Below the pieces are notes generated by a model. It was not told where the DNA came from. It saw only the letters and a list, made by a program, of their open reading frames with translations, and made no database searches. From contig NZ_FAOO01000011.1 in the NCBI RefSeq assembly GCF_900070205.1, positions 27,837-91,393 of the forward strand: a stretch of 63,557 nucleotides of DNA, given 5' to 3'. Of this stretch, positions 46,207 through 56,116 are shown in pieces (positions within the stretch are counted from its first letter, which is position 1; each line of letters opens with the position of its first letter). Both the position numbers and the translations under genes were made by a program. Source of the stretch: Candidatus Thermokryptus mobilis (GTDB taxonomy: Bacteria; Bacteroidota; Ignavibacteria; Kryptoniales; Kryptoniaceae).

Positions 46207-49200
46207 GGAAATTTTTCAAAAAGTTTTTAAAGTTCGCCTTTTATACATCATCTGCTTTTTTGATAATAATCTCAATCGCTTTGATAATTTCACAGACGGA
46301 GGGCTTTAGAAACTACATCCGTGGCTATGTCATCACAGAGCTTGAAAACTCCATCGGGGGCGAAGTTTATGTTGGAAAATTTTACGGGAATATTTTTACG
46401 GGTCTTGGAGTTGACAGGTTTTATATTAATGTTGACGGAAAACCCTTTATAAAAGTACTAGGTCTGGAGGTCAAATATAATCCGATCGGATTAATAAAGG
46501 GGACATATACATTTCAAACGGCGACGGTTTATAAACCAGAAATTTATATCATCAGGGGGAAGGATGGGAAATGGAATTTTCAGAGCGTTTTTAAGCCAAC
46601 GAATAGATCTGGCGGGTCAAAATTTGCAATATCGTTTGGTAAACTTGTAGTTGACGATGGTAAGTTTATCTTCATTGATTCGCTAAATCAGAAAAAAAGC
46701 GCAATCGCTGAAAGTTTGGATTGCATAGATTATAGCAACCTTAGGGTTACCGATATAAATGCTGTGATTTCTGGAAGTTATGAAACGAATAAGATAAATT
46801 TGAGGAGTTTAAACCTTTCTTTCATCATCTCGGAAAAATTTTCAGGTAAAATTAAGGGGAGAGTTTACGCAGACAGAGATGAGGTTGAGATTGAAGATTT
46901 TGAAGTTTTGAGCGAGGGTAGCGTTGTTAAATTTGATTTTCTTGCCAAGTCGTTTAATCTTTTCAAGTTCAGCAAAAAAGACCTTGAGAACTCTTATATG
47001 AACATTCGCCTCAAATCTGACAGTTTAAGTTTCGCTGAACTTACGAAGTTTATCCCTCACCTTCACATTTTCTCGGGTTCACCTTCAATTGAAGTTGAAG
47101 CTGAGGGGAATTTAAAAAATTTGCGTGTCAACAAGATAAAAGCGATAGTTTATGAATCGGATATATCTGTTTCGGGCGAGTTAAGAAATCTTTTGACATT
47201 TTCGGAATTTTTTATAGATGCAAAGGTTTTTGATTCAAAAATTAAAGTCAGTGATATTGGTAGGTTCATCACTCCTGCTAGGTTGCCACATTTCGGGATT
47301 GATTTTGTCAAATTTGATGGCGAATATAAAGGGCATCCGCTTGATTTCAAGACAAGTGCGAATTTAAGTTGGGGTAAAACGGAGGTCAAACTTGACGGGT
47401 CGTTTAAAATTGGAAGCTTTGTCTATGATTTGAATTTCAAAGTTTCGGGTCTTAATCCGAGGGAATTTTTAAATCGGGAGGATTTAAGTGGTGTTTTGAA
47501 TTTTTCTGGTAACTTGAAAGGGGAGGGTTTGAAATTTGAGGATATGCGTTTTAAGGGTAATCTTGAGGTTGAAAGTTCAGTTATAAATAAGGTTCTGATA
47601 CCGAGGTCAAATTTGTGGTTTGAGATCAATTCAGGTGAGTTAAACGGAAGCCTCGTTTCGTTCTCCGAGGGGTTTAAAGGTTTGATTGATGTCAACATTA
47701 AAAAATATAATGATGAGTTCGTGTTGAGTTTGAGTGGTTCATTGGCTGAGCTTGATATTTCAAAGATGAGAATTGACGAACCGGGATTTTTAAGGAGCCA
47801 TATCTCGGGCGATATAAATGTTAAGTTCAGGTTCGGGAAAGTTAAAACCCTGGATTTATTCACCCAGTTGAATCCGTCCACATTTGGGAATTATGAGATA
47901 AGTCGTTTGAGGATGAACGCAAAGTATGTTGATGATGGTAAAAGCAAGAAATTGATTTTGCAATCAAATATGCTTGACGCGAACATTGAAGGACATTTTT
48001 CATTTGGCGACCTTTTCAAAGCTTTATCTGCAACATTCAAGGCGATCAACGATGAGATAAACGAGAAAATTAATTTTGCAAAGGTCGGTCGTGCACATTT
48101 AATTGGTGTTGAAAATCCAGTTGATGTTGAATATAGATTTAAGTTGAAGAATTTAACGCCGATATCTGTTTTCTCAACGGGGCAAATTTTTCAAGCCATT
48201 GGGAATGTGTATGGGAATTTAGTTGCGGATTCGCTTGGATTATATTTAAATGTTGAAGCAAAACTCCAGAAACTTCTCTATTTGGGTTACAAAGGAGCAA
48301 GGATTGATACATTTAAAATGGGGTCTTTCAATGGTGGTTTTGATTTCAAGTATGAAGCTGATAAACTTGGTTTCAGAATTCATCTCGGGGTTGGTAACTT
48401 CGCATCAAAAACTTTTAATTTGAGAGATGCGTCTTTGAAGGTAAATTATAACGGGCCAGAAATTTATTTTGAGATTTCGGCGAGCACTGATATCGGTAAT
48501 GTTAATTTAATTGCCGATGGAGAGTTCAGCAGTGAGATTAACCGTTATATTTTAAAGGAGCTTACGGGCGAAATTTACGGTAACAGGATATATGGAAGTG
48601 ATATTGAGGTTTTCCAAACCAAGAGTGGGTTTGTATTTAATCCGTCGGGGATTGATTTGAATGGTCAGCGAGTATATCTTGCTGGTTTTGTTGATAAGAA
48701 AAGTCAACAAGTAAGATTGTGGGGTGAGGGTTTGAAGTTTGAAAGTTTTCCGGGGGTAAAATCGTTTTCGGGGATTTTTGACTTTTCTTTTTTTGTATAC
48801 GGGACACATGAAAAGCCATCTTCGGAGTTTGAGATTCTTGTAAAGGATTTGAAGTATAAAAATGCAGAACTTGGTAAGTTTGAATGTTTTGGGAAATTTG
48901 AGAATGAAATTGTTGAAGTAAATTCATCACTTGTGGCAGAGGTCGGCGGTTCAAGTTACAATGCTATGAGCATTGATTTTTCGTTCCCGGCTTGGTTCTT
49001 GCCCGAGGTTAGGGCTAAGTATGGAAAACCCTATGTGACCGGAAAGGTCAAACTTTTCAGATTTCCACTTGCGCTTGTTGAACCGCTTGTCCCGATGATT
49101 TCGGATTTAAATGGAGACATAACAGCTGAGATTGACCTCGGTGGGACTTTTGATAGACCAAGTTTTAAAGGGAACTTTTCATTGCAAAATTGTATCTTTA

Positions 49201-50576
49201 AGTTGAGGTTAAACAACAAGTATTATCTTGTTTATGGGAGTGGGAGGGTTGATTCAAATGTTGTTTATGTTGAGGATGTGAGCTTGTGGAATAATCCTGA
49301 TGATTACAGCGATGGCGAGGTTCAAATAAAAGGAAGGATTTATCTTGACAGGTATTCTGTTTCAAACGGTGAGTTTGACATAAGTGGGAAATTGCTTGTG
49401 CTTGATAAGGAAGGATTGAGTTTTGGTGGACCCTATGGACGGGTCATTGCTGAAACAGTCGGAGATGGTTTAAAACTTAAAATTGATACAACTGGATATT
49501 ATCTCAATGGGGAGATTTTGCTTTCAGAGGTGAATGTCAATTATCTTACAAGACAAAGCAACATTGGGACATCAAGAGCAGGTTTTGAGTATGTTTTTGT
49601 CACCGGCATTGATACCGGCATTGCCAAAGAGACGACGGAGGAACAATTGGTTCATTTCAATGTTCCATCGGGTGTTATGGATGAAGGGGTCAAAGAATCA
49701 GGTCGTAGCAAGTCACTTATGGGGTTAAATTACGACTTGAAAATTTCAACTGCGAAAGAATCAAAATTTCTACTTATCTTGAACACACAAACCGGTGAGG
49801 AGTTTTTTGCAAACTTCAGTGGGAGTATAAATATAAGGAATTACTCTGGTTCTTTGGTTGCTTATGGTGAGGTTAATTTACTTGATGGCTCGTATTATAA
49901 CTTTTTCAAGAGGTTTGATGCAAAGGGTAAATTGAAATTCAGTGGTGATTTTCAAAATCCAGAGCTTGATATAAGTGCAAGTTATACTGGCACGCACACC
50001 GTCTTAATTGACACGGTAAATGTCGGTAGGACAGAGACGGTTCAAATAACGCTTTTGATAACTGGGACGCTGAATAAACCGAATGTTAAGTTTCAAATGC
50101 TTGTGGATGGGCAGGATTATCAAAAGGTCTACCCACACGGTGAAGTTGAATCAGATGCGATTTCATTTTTGGCAACGGGAAGATTTAAAGATGAATTGAC
50201 AAGAGTAGAAATGACGAATTTCACAGAGAGTTTGTGGTCTTCAACTGGAGCTTCGCTTTTAAGTAGCGCTGTGTCCGGGGTTATAACGGATGTTTTGAGA
50301 GATGTCCTTGGGGGATTTATAACAAGCACTGAGTTTGGATATTCAACCGGGTTCAAAGGGTTGAGGATAACTGGTAACATCGGAGGGGCGACGGTTCAAT
50401 TTGGGGGTGATATTTTCACGGACATTTCAAAATCGGTTGTCGTTGTTCAATATCCGCTTTTAAAGAAATTTTTAGGCGGGAATTTGACAATTGAATATCG
50501 GAGAAGTCCAGTTCAGTTATTCCATGAAAAGGAAATCGTAAACAAATTGGGACTTTATTACAGAATAAAGCTATGA
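46203..50576 (+). CDS. tamB: TamB-like translocation/assembly protein (AsmA/TamB family)
   Basis: A very long envelope protein (about 1,457 residues) with one N-terminal membrane helix (YTSSAFLIIISIALIISQ), then repeats of beta-strand-rich sequence throughout. The C-terminal 300 residues match the DUF490/TamB end, with GSINIRNYSGSLVAYGEVNL, IDTVNVGRTETVQITLLITG and VQYPLLKKFLGGNLTIEYR. Such proteins bridge the inner and outer membranes and are linked to barrel insertion or lipid transport. ATG 46203 overlaps the hldE2 stop; TTG 46194 is an alternative. No TamA/BamA partner lies in the window. Confidence 0.85.
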   Translation: MRKFFKKFLKFAFYTSSAFLIIISIALIISQTEGFRNYIRGYVITELENSIGGEVYVGKFYGNIFTGLGVDRFYINVDGKPFIKVLGLEVKYNPIGLIKGTYTFQTATVYKPEIYIIRGKDGKWNFQSVFKPTNRSGGSKFAISFGKLVVDDGKFIFIDSLNQKKSAIAESLDCIDYSNLRVTDINAVISGSYETNKINLRSLNLSFIISEKFSGKIKGRVYADRDEVEIEDFEVLSEGSVVKFDFLAKSFNLFKFSKKDLENSYMNIRLKSDSLSFAELTKFIPHLHIFSGSPSIEVEAEGNLKNLRVNKIKAIVYESDISVSGELRNLLTFSEFFIDAKVFDSKIKVSDIGRFITPARLPHFGIDFVKFDGEYKGHPLDFKTSANLSWGKTEVKLDGSFKIGSFVYDLNFKVSGLNPREFLNREDLSGVLNFSGNLKGEGLKFEDMRFKGNLEVESSVINKVLIPRSNLWFEINSGELNGSLVSFSEGFKGLIDVNIKKYNDEFVLSLSGSLAELDISKMRIDEPGFLRSHISGDINVKFRFGKVKTLDLFTQLNPSTFGNYEISRLRMNAKYVDDGKSKKLILQSNMLDANIEGHFSFGDLFKALSATFKAINDEINEKINFAKVGRAHLIGVENPVDVEYRFKLKNLTPISVFSTGQIFQAIGNVYGNLVADSLGLYLNVEAKLQKLLYLGYKGARIDTFKMGSFNGGFDFKYEADKLGFRIHLGVGNFASKTFNLRDASLKVNYNGPEIYFEISASTDIGNVNLIADGEFSSEINRYILKELTGEIYGNRIYGSDIEVFQTKSGFVFNPSGIDLNGQRVYLAGFVDKKSQQVRLWGEGLKFESFPGVKSFSGIFDFSFFVYGTHEKPSSEFEILVKDLKYKNAELGKFECFGKFENEIVEVNSSLVAEVGGSSYNAMSIDFSFPAWFLPEVRAKYGKPYVTGKVKLFRFPLALVEPLVPMISDLNGDITAEIDLGGTFDRPSFKGNFSLQNCIFKLRLNNKYYLVYGSGRVDSNVVYVEDVSLWNNPDDYSDGEVQIKGRIYLDRYSVSNGEFDISGKLLVLDKEGLSFGGPYGRVIAETVGDGLKLKIDTTGYYLNGEILLSEVNVNYLTRQSNIGTSRAGFEYVFVTGIDTGIAKETTEEQLVHFNVPSGVMDEGVKESGRSKSLMGLNYDLKISTAKESKFLLILNTQTGEEFFANFSGSINIRNYSGSLVAYGEVNLLDGSYYNFFKRFDAKGKLKFSGDFQNPELDISASYTGTHTVLIDTVNVGRTETVQITLLITGTLNKPNVKFQMLVDGQDYQKVYPHGEVESDAISFLATGRFKDELTRVEMTNFTESLWSSTGASLLSSAVSGVITDVLRDVLGGFITSTEFGYSTGFKGLRITGNIGGATVQFGGDIFTDISKSVVVVQYPLLKKFLGGNLTIEYRRSPVQLFHEKEIVNKLGLYYRIKL

Positions 50577-52732
50577 AAAAGACAATTGAAATATCGGAAA
50601 TTAAAGAGAGGATTTTGAAGTTCTTGAGGAAAAGGTCAAGGATGTCCTTCCGTGTGAGGGAAATAGCTAAAAAGCTCGGGCTTCAACGCGAATATGAAAT
50701 GGGTTTGTTAAAAGAGATTCTTGAGGAGATGGTAGCAAACGGTGAGGTGGTGAAGTTGAGGAATAAGTACAGGTTTAAGCTTAATCCGAAAATTTTGGTT
50801 GGGACTTTGAGGGTGAATCCAAACGGTTATGGATTTGTTGAAATTGACGATTCTTCGGATTCAGGTGAAGTTAAGGAAGTTTTTATCCCACCGAGATTCA
50901 TTCATACAGCGCTTGATGGTGATAGGGTTGCTGTTATGGTAGTTGAACGCAGGAAGGGTATGCTTGCTGAGGGTGAAATAGTTGACATAATTGAACGCGG
51001 GAGGAAAGTTATAACTGGTGTCCTTTCAAAAAAGAAAGGGGTTTATTTCGTCATTCCTGATGATAAGCATATAATTCGTGATTTTTATGTGGATGAGAGA
51101 AATGTTAAGAAGTTCAATGCGAAAGTCGGTGATAAGGTCGCTATTGAGCTTGTGGATTGGATTGATGAGGGCTTTAGCCCCGAGGGGAGAATCGTTGAGG
51201 TTTTGGGTACGGCTGGGGAAAATGACGCAGAGATTTTATCAATCGCAAGGATGTATGATTTCCCGACGAAGTTCCCCGATGAAGTTCTAATTGAGGTAGA
51301 GAAAATCCCAGATGAGATACCCGAGTCGGAATATAGAAAACGTCTTGATTTACGGGAATTGGTTTGTTTTACAATTGACCCGGAAGATGCTAAGGACTTT
51401 GATGATGCGGTTTCGCTTGAGGTTTTGCCAGATGGTAGATATAAACTTGGAGTTCACATCGCAGATGTGAGCTTTTATGTCAAAGAAGGAAGTAAAATTG
51501 ATAAAGAAGCCCTGAGGCGTGGGACGAGCGTTTATCTTGTTGATAGAGTTATACCGATGTTGCCGGAGAAGTTGTCAAACAATGTCTGCAGTTTAAATCC
51601 CGGGGTTGACCGCCTCGCTTACTCAGTTTTTATGATTGTAAATCAAAACGGTGTCGTTGAGAGATATTCGTTTCATAAAAGCGTGATAAGAAGCAAACGG
51701 AGATTTACTTACGAAGAAGTTCAGGAAATAATAGAGACAAGAAAGGGTGATTTTTCGGATGTTATCCTTGAGATGCATAAGCTTAGCAAAATTTTGTTGA
51801 GGAAAAGGTTGAGGGAGGGAAGTATTGACTTTGAGACGCCTGAGGTGAAATTCAAACTTGATGAGGAAGGCAAACCACTTGAAATTGTAAAGAAAGTTCG
51901 TCTTGATAGTCACAGGTTGATTGAAGAATTCATGTTGCTTGCAAATAGAACGGTTGCAAAACATGTTGGAAAGATGAATAAATCAGGGCGTGAATATCCT
52001 TTTGTTTATAGGGTTCACGATTTACCTGATCCAGCGAAATTAAAAAACCTTGCGGAATTCGTGAGAAAACTTGGTTTCAAATTTGAAATTAATTCAAAAC
52101 CGCTTGCGAAATCAATTCAAAAGTTGCTTGCTCAGGTAAAGGATACAGAATTTGAGTATTTGGTTAATGACATCGCTATAAGGTCTATGGCAAAGGCGGT
52201 TTACTCGGAGAAGAACATTGGGCATTTCGGGCTTGGGTTCAAGTATTACACCCATTTCACATCGCCGATAAGAAGATATCCAGATTTAGTCGTCCATCGT
52301 CTTCTTTATGAGTACACTGAGGGAAGGGTTGATGATAAAAGATTAAATGAAATTGCCGAAAAATTACCGCATATTTGTAAGCATTCGTCGGAGATGGAAA
52401 TAAAGGCAACGGAAGCAGAAAGGGAATCGGTTAAGTTCAAGCAAGCTGAATATATGAAAGAACATATTGGAAGAGTGTTTGAAGGTGTTATATCTGGGGT
52501 GGCGGAATTTGGCATCTTCGTACAAATTAATGATATACTTGTTGAGGGTCTCGTCAAAGTCCGTGATATGACGGATGATTATTACATATACGATGAAAGT
52601 CAGTATGCTTTGATAGGTAAATATACGAAGAAGGTTTATCGCCTTGGTGATAAAGTTAAAGTTAAAGTTATTCGCGTTGATGAAATTGCGAGGGAGATTG
52701 ATTTCGTTCTTCTCGGAAAAATTTCAAGATGA
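50573..52732 (+). CDS. rnr: Ribonuclease R (RNB-family exoribonuclease)
   Basis: A 3'-5' exoribonuclease that degrades structured RNA. An N-terminal winged-helix (RVREIAKKLGLQREYEMGLL) and cold-shock domains (VGTLRVNPNGYGFVEIDD) precede the RNB core. LVCFTIDPEDAKDFDDAVSL carries the catalytic Asp residues. The end has HFTSPIRRYPDLVVHRLLYE and an S1 domain (GRVFEGVISGVAEFGIFVQI). At 719 residues it is complete. It overlaps tamB by 4 bases and the DUF72 gene by 4. Confidence 0.95.
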   Translation: MKKTIEISEIKERILKFLRKRSRMSFRVREIAKKLGLQREYEMGLLKEILEEMVANGEVVKLRNKYRFKLNPKILVGTLRVNPNGYGFVEIDDSSDSGEVKEVFIPPRFIHTALDGDRVAVMVVERRKGMLAEGEIVDIIERGRKVITGVLSKKKGVYFVIPDDKHIIRDFYVDERNVKKFNAKVGDKVAIELVDWIDEGFSPEGRIVEVLGTAGENDAEILSIARMYDFPTKFPDEVLIEVEKIPDEIPESEYRKRLDLRELVCFTIDPEDAKDFDDAVSLEVLPDGRYKLGVHIADVSFYVKEGSKIDKEALRRGTSVYLVDRVIPMLPEKLSNNVCSLNPGVDRLAYSVFMIVNQNGVVERYSFHKSVIRSKRRFTYEEVQEIIETRKGDFSDVILEMHKLSKILLRKRLREGSIDFETPEVKFKLDEEGKPLEIVKKVRLDSHRLIEEFMLLANRTVAKHVGKMNKSGREYPFVYRVHDLPDPAKLKNLAEFVRKLGFKFEINSKPLAKSIQKLLAQVKDTEFEYLVNDIAIRSMAKAVYSEKNIGHFGLGFKYYTHFTSPIRRYPDLVVHRLLYEYTEGRVDDKRLNEIAEKLPHICKHSSEMEIKATEAERESVKFKQAEYMKEHIGRVFEGVISGVAEFGIFVQINDILVEGLVKVRDMTDDYYIYDESQYALIGKYTKKVYRLGDKVKVKVIRVDEIAREIDFVLLGKISR

Positions 52733-53490
52733 TTTTGATGGGTCAAATTTACATTGGGACATCGGGTTATTATTACAGACATTGGATAGGTAGGTTTTAC
52801 CCCGAGCGTCTTGTTAAGGCTAAGTGGATTGAGTATTACGCGAGGGTTTTTGATACGGTGGAGCTTAACACTACTTTTTATCATCTGCCAAGGTCTAAAA
52901 CTATTGAAGGATGGATAAAGAAGACGCCGACAAATTTCCTGTTTTCCGTGAAGGTTCATCAAATTATAACTCACATAAAAAAACTTCAGGGCGTGAGAAG
53001 TGATTTTTACGGGTTTATGAAGGTGATAAAGCCGTTGAAGATATACAATCGGCTTGGGTGTATATTGCATCAATTTCCACCAACGCTTGAGTATGACACT
53101 GCACTTTTAAGTGATTACATTGCTTTGTTGCCGAGGGGATACAGGCATGTGTTTGAGTTTCGGAATCCGGAGTTTTTTAACGATGCGATTTTTTTAATTT
53201 TGAAGGAGAATCAAATTTGTTTATGTATCTCCCATATGCGCGATATAGAAACACCACCTGTTGCGACGACAGATTTTGTGTATTTCAGGTTTCACGGTCC
53301 AGAGGAAAGATATAGGTCAATTTATGATGAGAAGCAGTTAGATAAGTTCTCCCATTTGATATGGGGTTTTTTATTGGAAGGTAAAACGGTTTTTGTTTAT
53401 TTTAACAATGACTTTAACGCTTATGCCGTTGAGAATGCTATAAGTTTGAGGAACAAAATTTTAAAACTTATCAATTCAAAAACAAATTAA
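52729..53490 (+). CDS. DUF72 family protein
   Basis: TIM-barrel-like protein of about 253 residues. IYIGTSGYYYRHWIGRFYPE, VELNTTFYHLPRSKTIEGW and FRFHGPEERYRSIYDEKQL are signatures of DUF72 (YecE-like). LGCILHQFPPTLEYD is the core region. No enzymatic role is established. ATG 52729 overlaps the rnr stop; ATG 52738 is an alternative and looks closer to the family start. Confidence 0.86.
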   Translation: MILMGQIYIGTSGYYYRHWIGRFYPERLVKAKWIEYYARVFDTVELNTTFYHLPRSKTIEGWIKKTPTNFLFSVKVHQIITHIKKLQGVRSDFYGFMKVIKPLKIYNRLGCILHQFPPTLEYDTALLSDYIALLPRGYRHVFEFRNPEFFNDAIFLILKENQICLCISHMRDIETPPVATTDFVYFRFHGPEERYRSIYDEKQLDKFSHLIWGFLLEGKTVFVYFNNDFNAYAVENAISLRNKILKLINSKTN

Positions 53491-53499
53491 GGAGCAAAG

Positions 53500-55170
53500 A
53501 TGAAACTTTTAACCGCAACATTAATGCTTTTGAGCTTTTGTTTAACGCTTTACGCTCAAATTACAATTGATAACTTCCTCACTGATGATGTGAAAAGGGC
53601 GATGGATTACATAACTGAGGATTATATACGGGCTAATGTTCAATTTCTTGCGCATGATTTGCTTGAGGGCAGGGGAACGGGCTCAAGGGGTGAGCTTCTT
53701 GCTGCAACCTACATCGCAACGCAATTTAAACTTTTAGGGCTTGAGCCAGGCGGAGATAACGGTTCATATTTTCAAAAGGTCCCACTTGTTGGAATAACGA
53801 CATTTCCAAGTGAATTTATGACTGTGAAGGGAAAAGGTAAAACGATCAAGTTTAAATACTATGATGAGTTCATTGCGGTTTCTGGTGTTAAAAAAGATTT
53901 CGTTTCAATCAAAGATGCTGATATCGTTTTTGTTGGTTACGGTATAGTTGCCCCGGAGCAAAATTGGGACGATTATAAAGGGGTTGATGTATCAGGCAAG
54001 ATTTTATTGATGTTAAATGATGACCCCCCGGCTACGCCTGAGGAGCCTAATCTTTTCGGTGGGAAAGCCAGAACATACTATGGGCGATGGACTTATAAGT
54101 ATGAGATCGCTGCTAAAAAAGGAGCTCTTGGGGCTATAATAATTCACACAACGCCGTCGGCAGGTTATGGTTGGAATGTGGTGCAAAGCTCTTGGTCGGG
54201 GGAAGAGTTTGAACTTGCAAATGATGTTGAACCGAAGGTTCAACTTAAAGGATGGCTTACTGAAGAGGCAACGAAAAAATTGCTTGCTTTGGCTGGTAAA
54301 AATCTTGATGAACTTGTGAAGTCAGCGCAAACGAGGAATTTTAAACCGATTGAACTCGGCTTGAAACTATCCCTTGATATGAAGGTGAAGGTTAGAAATT
54401 TGGTTTCGCAAAATGTTGTTGGGATTTTGCGTGGCGGGGACGAGAAGTTAAAAGATGAATATATCGTTTTAACATCGCATCACGATCATCTTGGTATTGG
54501 CAAACCAGTGAACGGCGATTCAATCTATAATGGCGCTCTTGATAACGCCTCTGGTGTCTCAGCTCTTTTGACGCTTGCGAAGGCATTTTCTGAATTAAAA
54601 GTAAAACCACGCCGTTCAATTATTTTTGTTGCGTTGACAGCTGAAGAAGCAGGGCTTCTTGGCTCAAAATTCTTCGCCCAAAATCCACCTGCCCCACCAA
54701 TAAAAATTGTCGCTAATATAAACATAGATGGAATTAACATATGGGGAAAGACGAAAGATGTCGTATTGATAGGTATGGAAAAAAGCACGCTTGGTGAAAT
54801 AATTGATAGAATCGCAAGAAAATATCAAAATAGGTATGCAAAGCCAGATCAATTCCCAGAGTTAGGTATGTTTTATCGTTCCGATCAATTCAATTTTGCA
54901 AAGATTGGGATACCAGCGATTTTCTTTGATAACGGCGTTGAATACATAGGCAAGCCAGAAGATTACGGAAGAAAAGTCGTTGAAGAATACATAAAGAAAA
55001 ATTATCATCAACCGAGCGATGAATATAATGATACTTGGGTTCTTGATGGAGCGGTTGAGGATACGAAACTTGTATTTTTATGCGCTTATTATCTCGCAAA
55101 CGCTGATGAAAAGCCCGAATGGAAACCTGATAGCGAATTTAGGTTGATAAGGGAAAAGATGATGAAGTAA
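53500..55170 (+). CDS. Secreted M28-family zinc aminopeptidase with PA domain
   Basis: Signal peptide KLLTATLMLLSFCLTLYAQ. A PA-domain insert (about residues 120-270) includes GVDVSGKILLMLNDDPP. Zinc ligands are in SHHDHLGIG, GALDNASGVSALL, LTAEEAGLLGS, NINIDGINIWG and NYHQPSDEYND, so it is likely catalytic, in the periplasm or outside. It is the same family as the gene at 15912 but without that gene's C-terminal extension, and their sequences differ. Length 556. A terminator follows. Confidence 0.9.
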   Translation: MKLLTATLMLLSFCLTLYAQITIDNFLTDDVKRAMDYITEDYIRANVQFLAHDLLEGRGTGSRGELLAATYIATQFKLLGLEPGGDNGSYFQKVPLVGITTFPSEFMTVKGKGKTIKFKYYDEFIAVSGVKKDFVSIKDADIVFVGYGIVAPEQNWDDYKGVDVSGKILLMLNDDPPATPEEPNLFGGKARTYYGRWTYKYEIAAKKGALGAIIIHTTPSAGYGWNVVQSSWSGEEFELANDVEPKVQLKGWLTEEATKKLLALAGKNLDELVKSAQTRNFKPIELGLKLSLDMKVKVRNLVSQNVVGILRGGDEKLKDEYIVLTSHHDHLGIGKPVNGDSIYNGALDNASGVSALLTLAKAFSELKVKPRRSIIFVALTAEEAGLLGSKFFAQNPPAPPIKIVANINIDGINIWGKTKDVVLIGMEKSTLGEIIDRIARKYQNRYAKPDQFPELGMFYRSDQFNFAKIGIPAIFFDNGVEYIGKPEDYGRKVVEEYIKKNYHQPSDEYNDTWVLDGAVEDTKLVFLCAYYLANADEKPEWKPDSEFRLIREKMMK

Positions 55171-55179
55171 AATTTAACG

Positions 55180-55205
55180 GGGGGCTTTTTAAGCCCCCTT
55201 CGTTT
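55180..55205 (+). terminator. Intrinsic terminator after the M28 peptidase gene
   Basis: Stem GGGGGCTT / AAGCCCCC with a 3-base loop, then TTCGTTTTT. It closes the rightward run that began at 44720. Confidence 0.85.
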
Positions 55206-55228
55206 TTAAAGAAAGAGCTTATTGAAGG

Positions 55229-56116
55229 ATGAAAAATTATATTGAATACCTCCTTTTCAAATTTTTTGTTTTGTTTGCCCGAATTCTCCCTTTTAAACTT
55301 GTTCAACGGCTTGGGAAATTGTTTGGTATTTTCGCATTTAACTTTATCCCATACAGAAAGAAGGTCGCTCTTGAAAATTTGAGAAAATCATTCCCAGAAA
55401 AAAGCGATAGAGAGATAAAGAAAATTTTGAAATCCGCATATGTTAACCTTGGGATTACACTTTTTGAATTTATGAAATTTACAGATTTAAAAATTTCAGA
55501 CCTTGACGGCTTTGTCAAGTTTGAAAATTTTGATGTTGTGGCTAAAGCACTTGAGAAAGGAAAGGGTTTAATTTTGATGTCGGGTCATTTTGGAAATTGG
55601 GAGCTTAGTGCGATAGCGACAGGGATAAAAATTGGAAAGCCGTTGAATGTGATCGTTAAGAAGCAGAGAAATAAATTCGTTGACGGAGAGATAAACAAAT
55701 GGAGATGTTGGTTTGGGAACAAAGTTATACCTATGGAAAAAGCTTTTCGCGAATCGTTGAGGATTTTATCGGAAGGTGGGATAGTTGCTCTTCTTGCGGA
55801 TCAAAGCGCTCCTAAGGAGGGTCTTTATGTTAATTTCCTTGGAAGACCCGCTTCTACTTTCGCTGGTCCAGCTATTATGTCAATAAGGACTGGGGCGCCA
55901 ATCGTGATGGGCTTTGCTATAAGAGAGGGAAATTATGGATACAGAATTGTGTTTGAAAAAATTGATTTCATCCCCTCCGAAAACGAGGATGAAGACATAA
56001 TTAAATTAACACAACTTCATACATCAATGCTTGAAAAATACATTCGCCTTTACCCGGACCACTGGTTATGGTTTCACCGTAGATGGAAACATCAACCACC
56101 AAGCGAAATGAGATGA
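55229..56116 (+). CDS. Lipid A biosynthesis acyltransferase (LpxL/HtrB family)
   Basis: Adds a secondary fatty acyl chain to lipid A at the inner membrane. GHFGNWELSAIATG carries the HX4E catalytic motif (near residue 120), and GGIVALLADQSAPKEGLYVN and FLGRPASTFAGPAIMSIRTG are characteristic. YPDHWLWFHRRWKH closes the domain. One N-terminal membrane segment (EYLLFKFFVLFARILPF) is present. Length 295 is normal. Its stop overlaps the start of the heptosyltransferase (ATGA). Confidence 0.9.
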   Translation: MKNYIEYLLFKFFVLFARILPFKLVQRLGKLFGIFAFNFIPYRKKVALENLRKSFPEKSDREIKKILKSAYVNLGITLFEFMKFTDLKISDLDGFVKFENFDVVAKALEKGKGLILMSGHFGNWELSAIATGIKIGKPLNVIVKKQRNKFVDGEINKWRCWFGNKVIPMEKAFRESLRILSEGGIVALLADQSAPKEGLYVNFLGRPASTFAGPAIMSIRTGAPIVMGFAIREGNYGYRIVFEKIDFIPSENEDEDIIKLTQLHTSMLEKYIRLYPDHWLWFHRRWKHQPPSEMR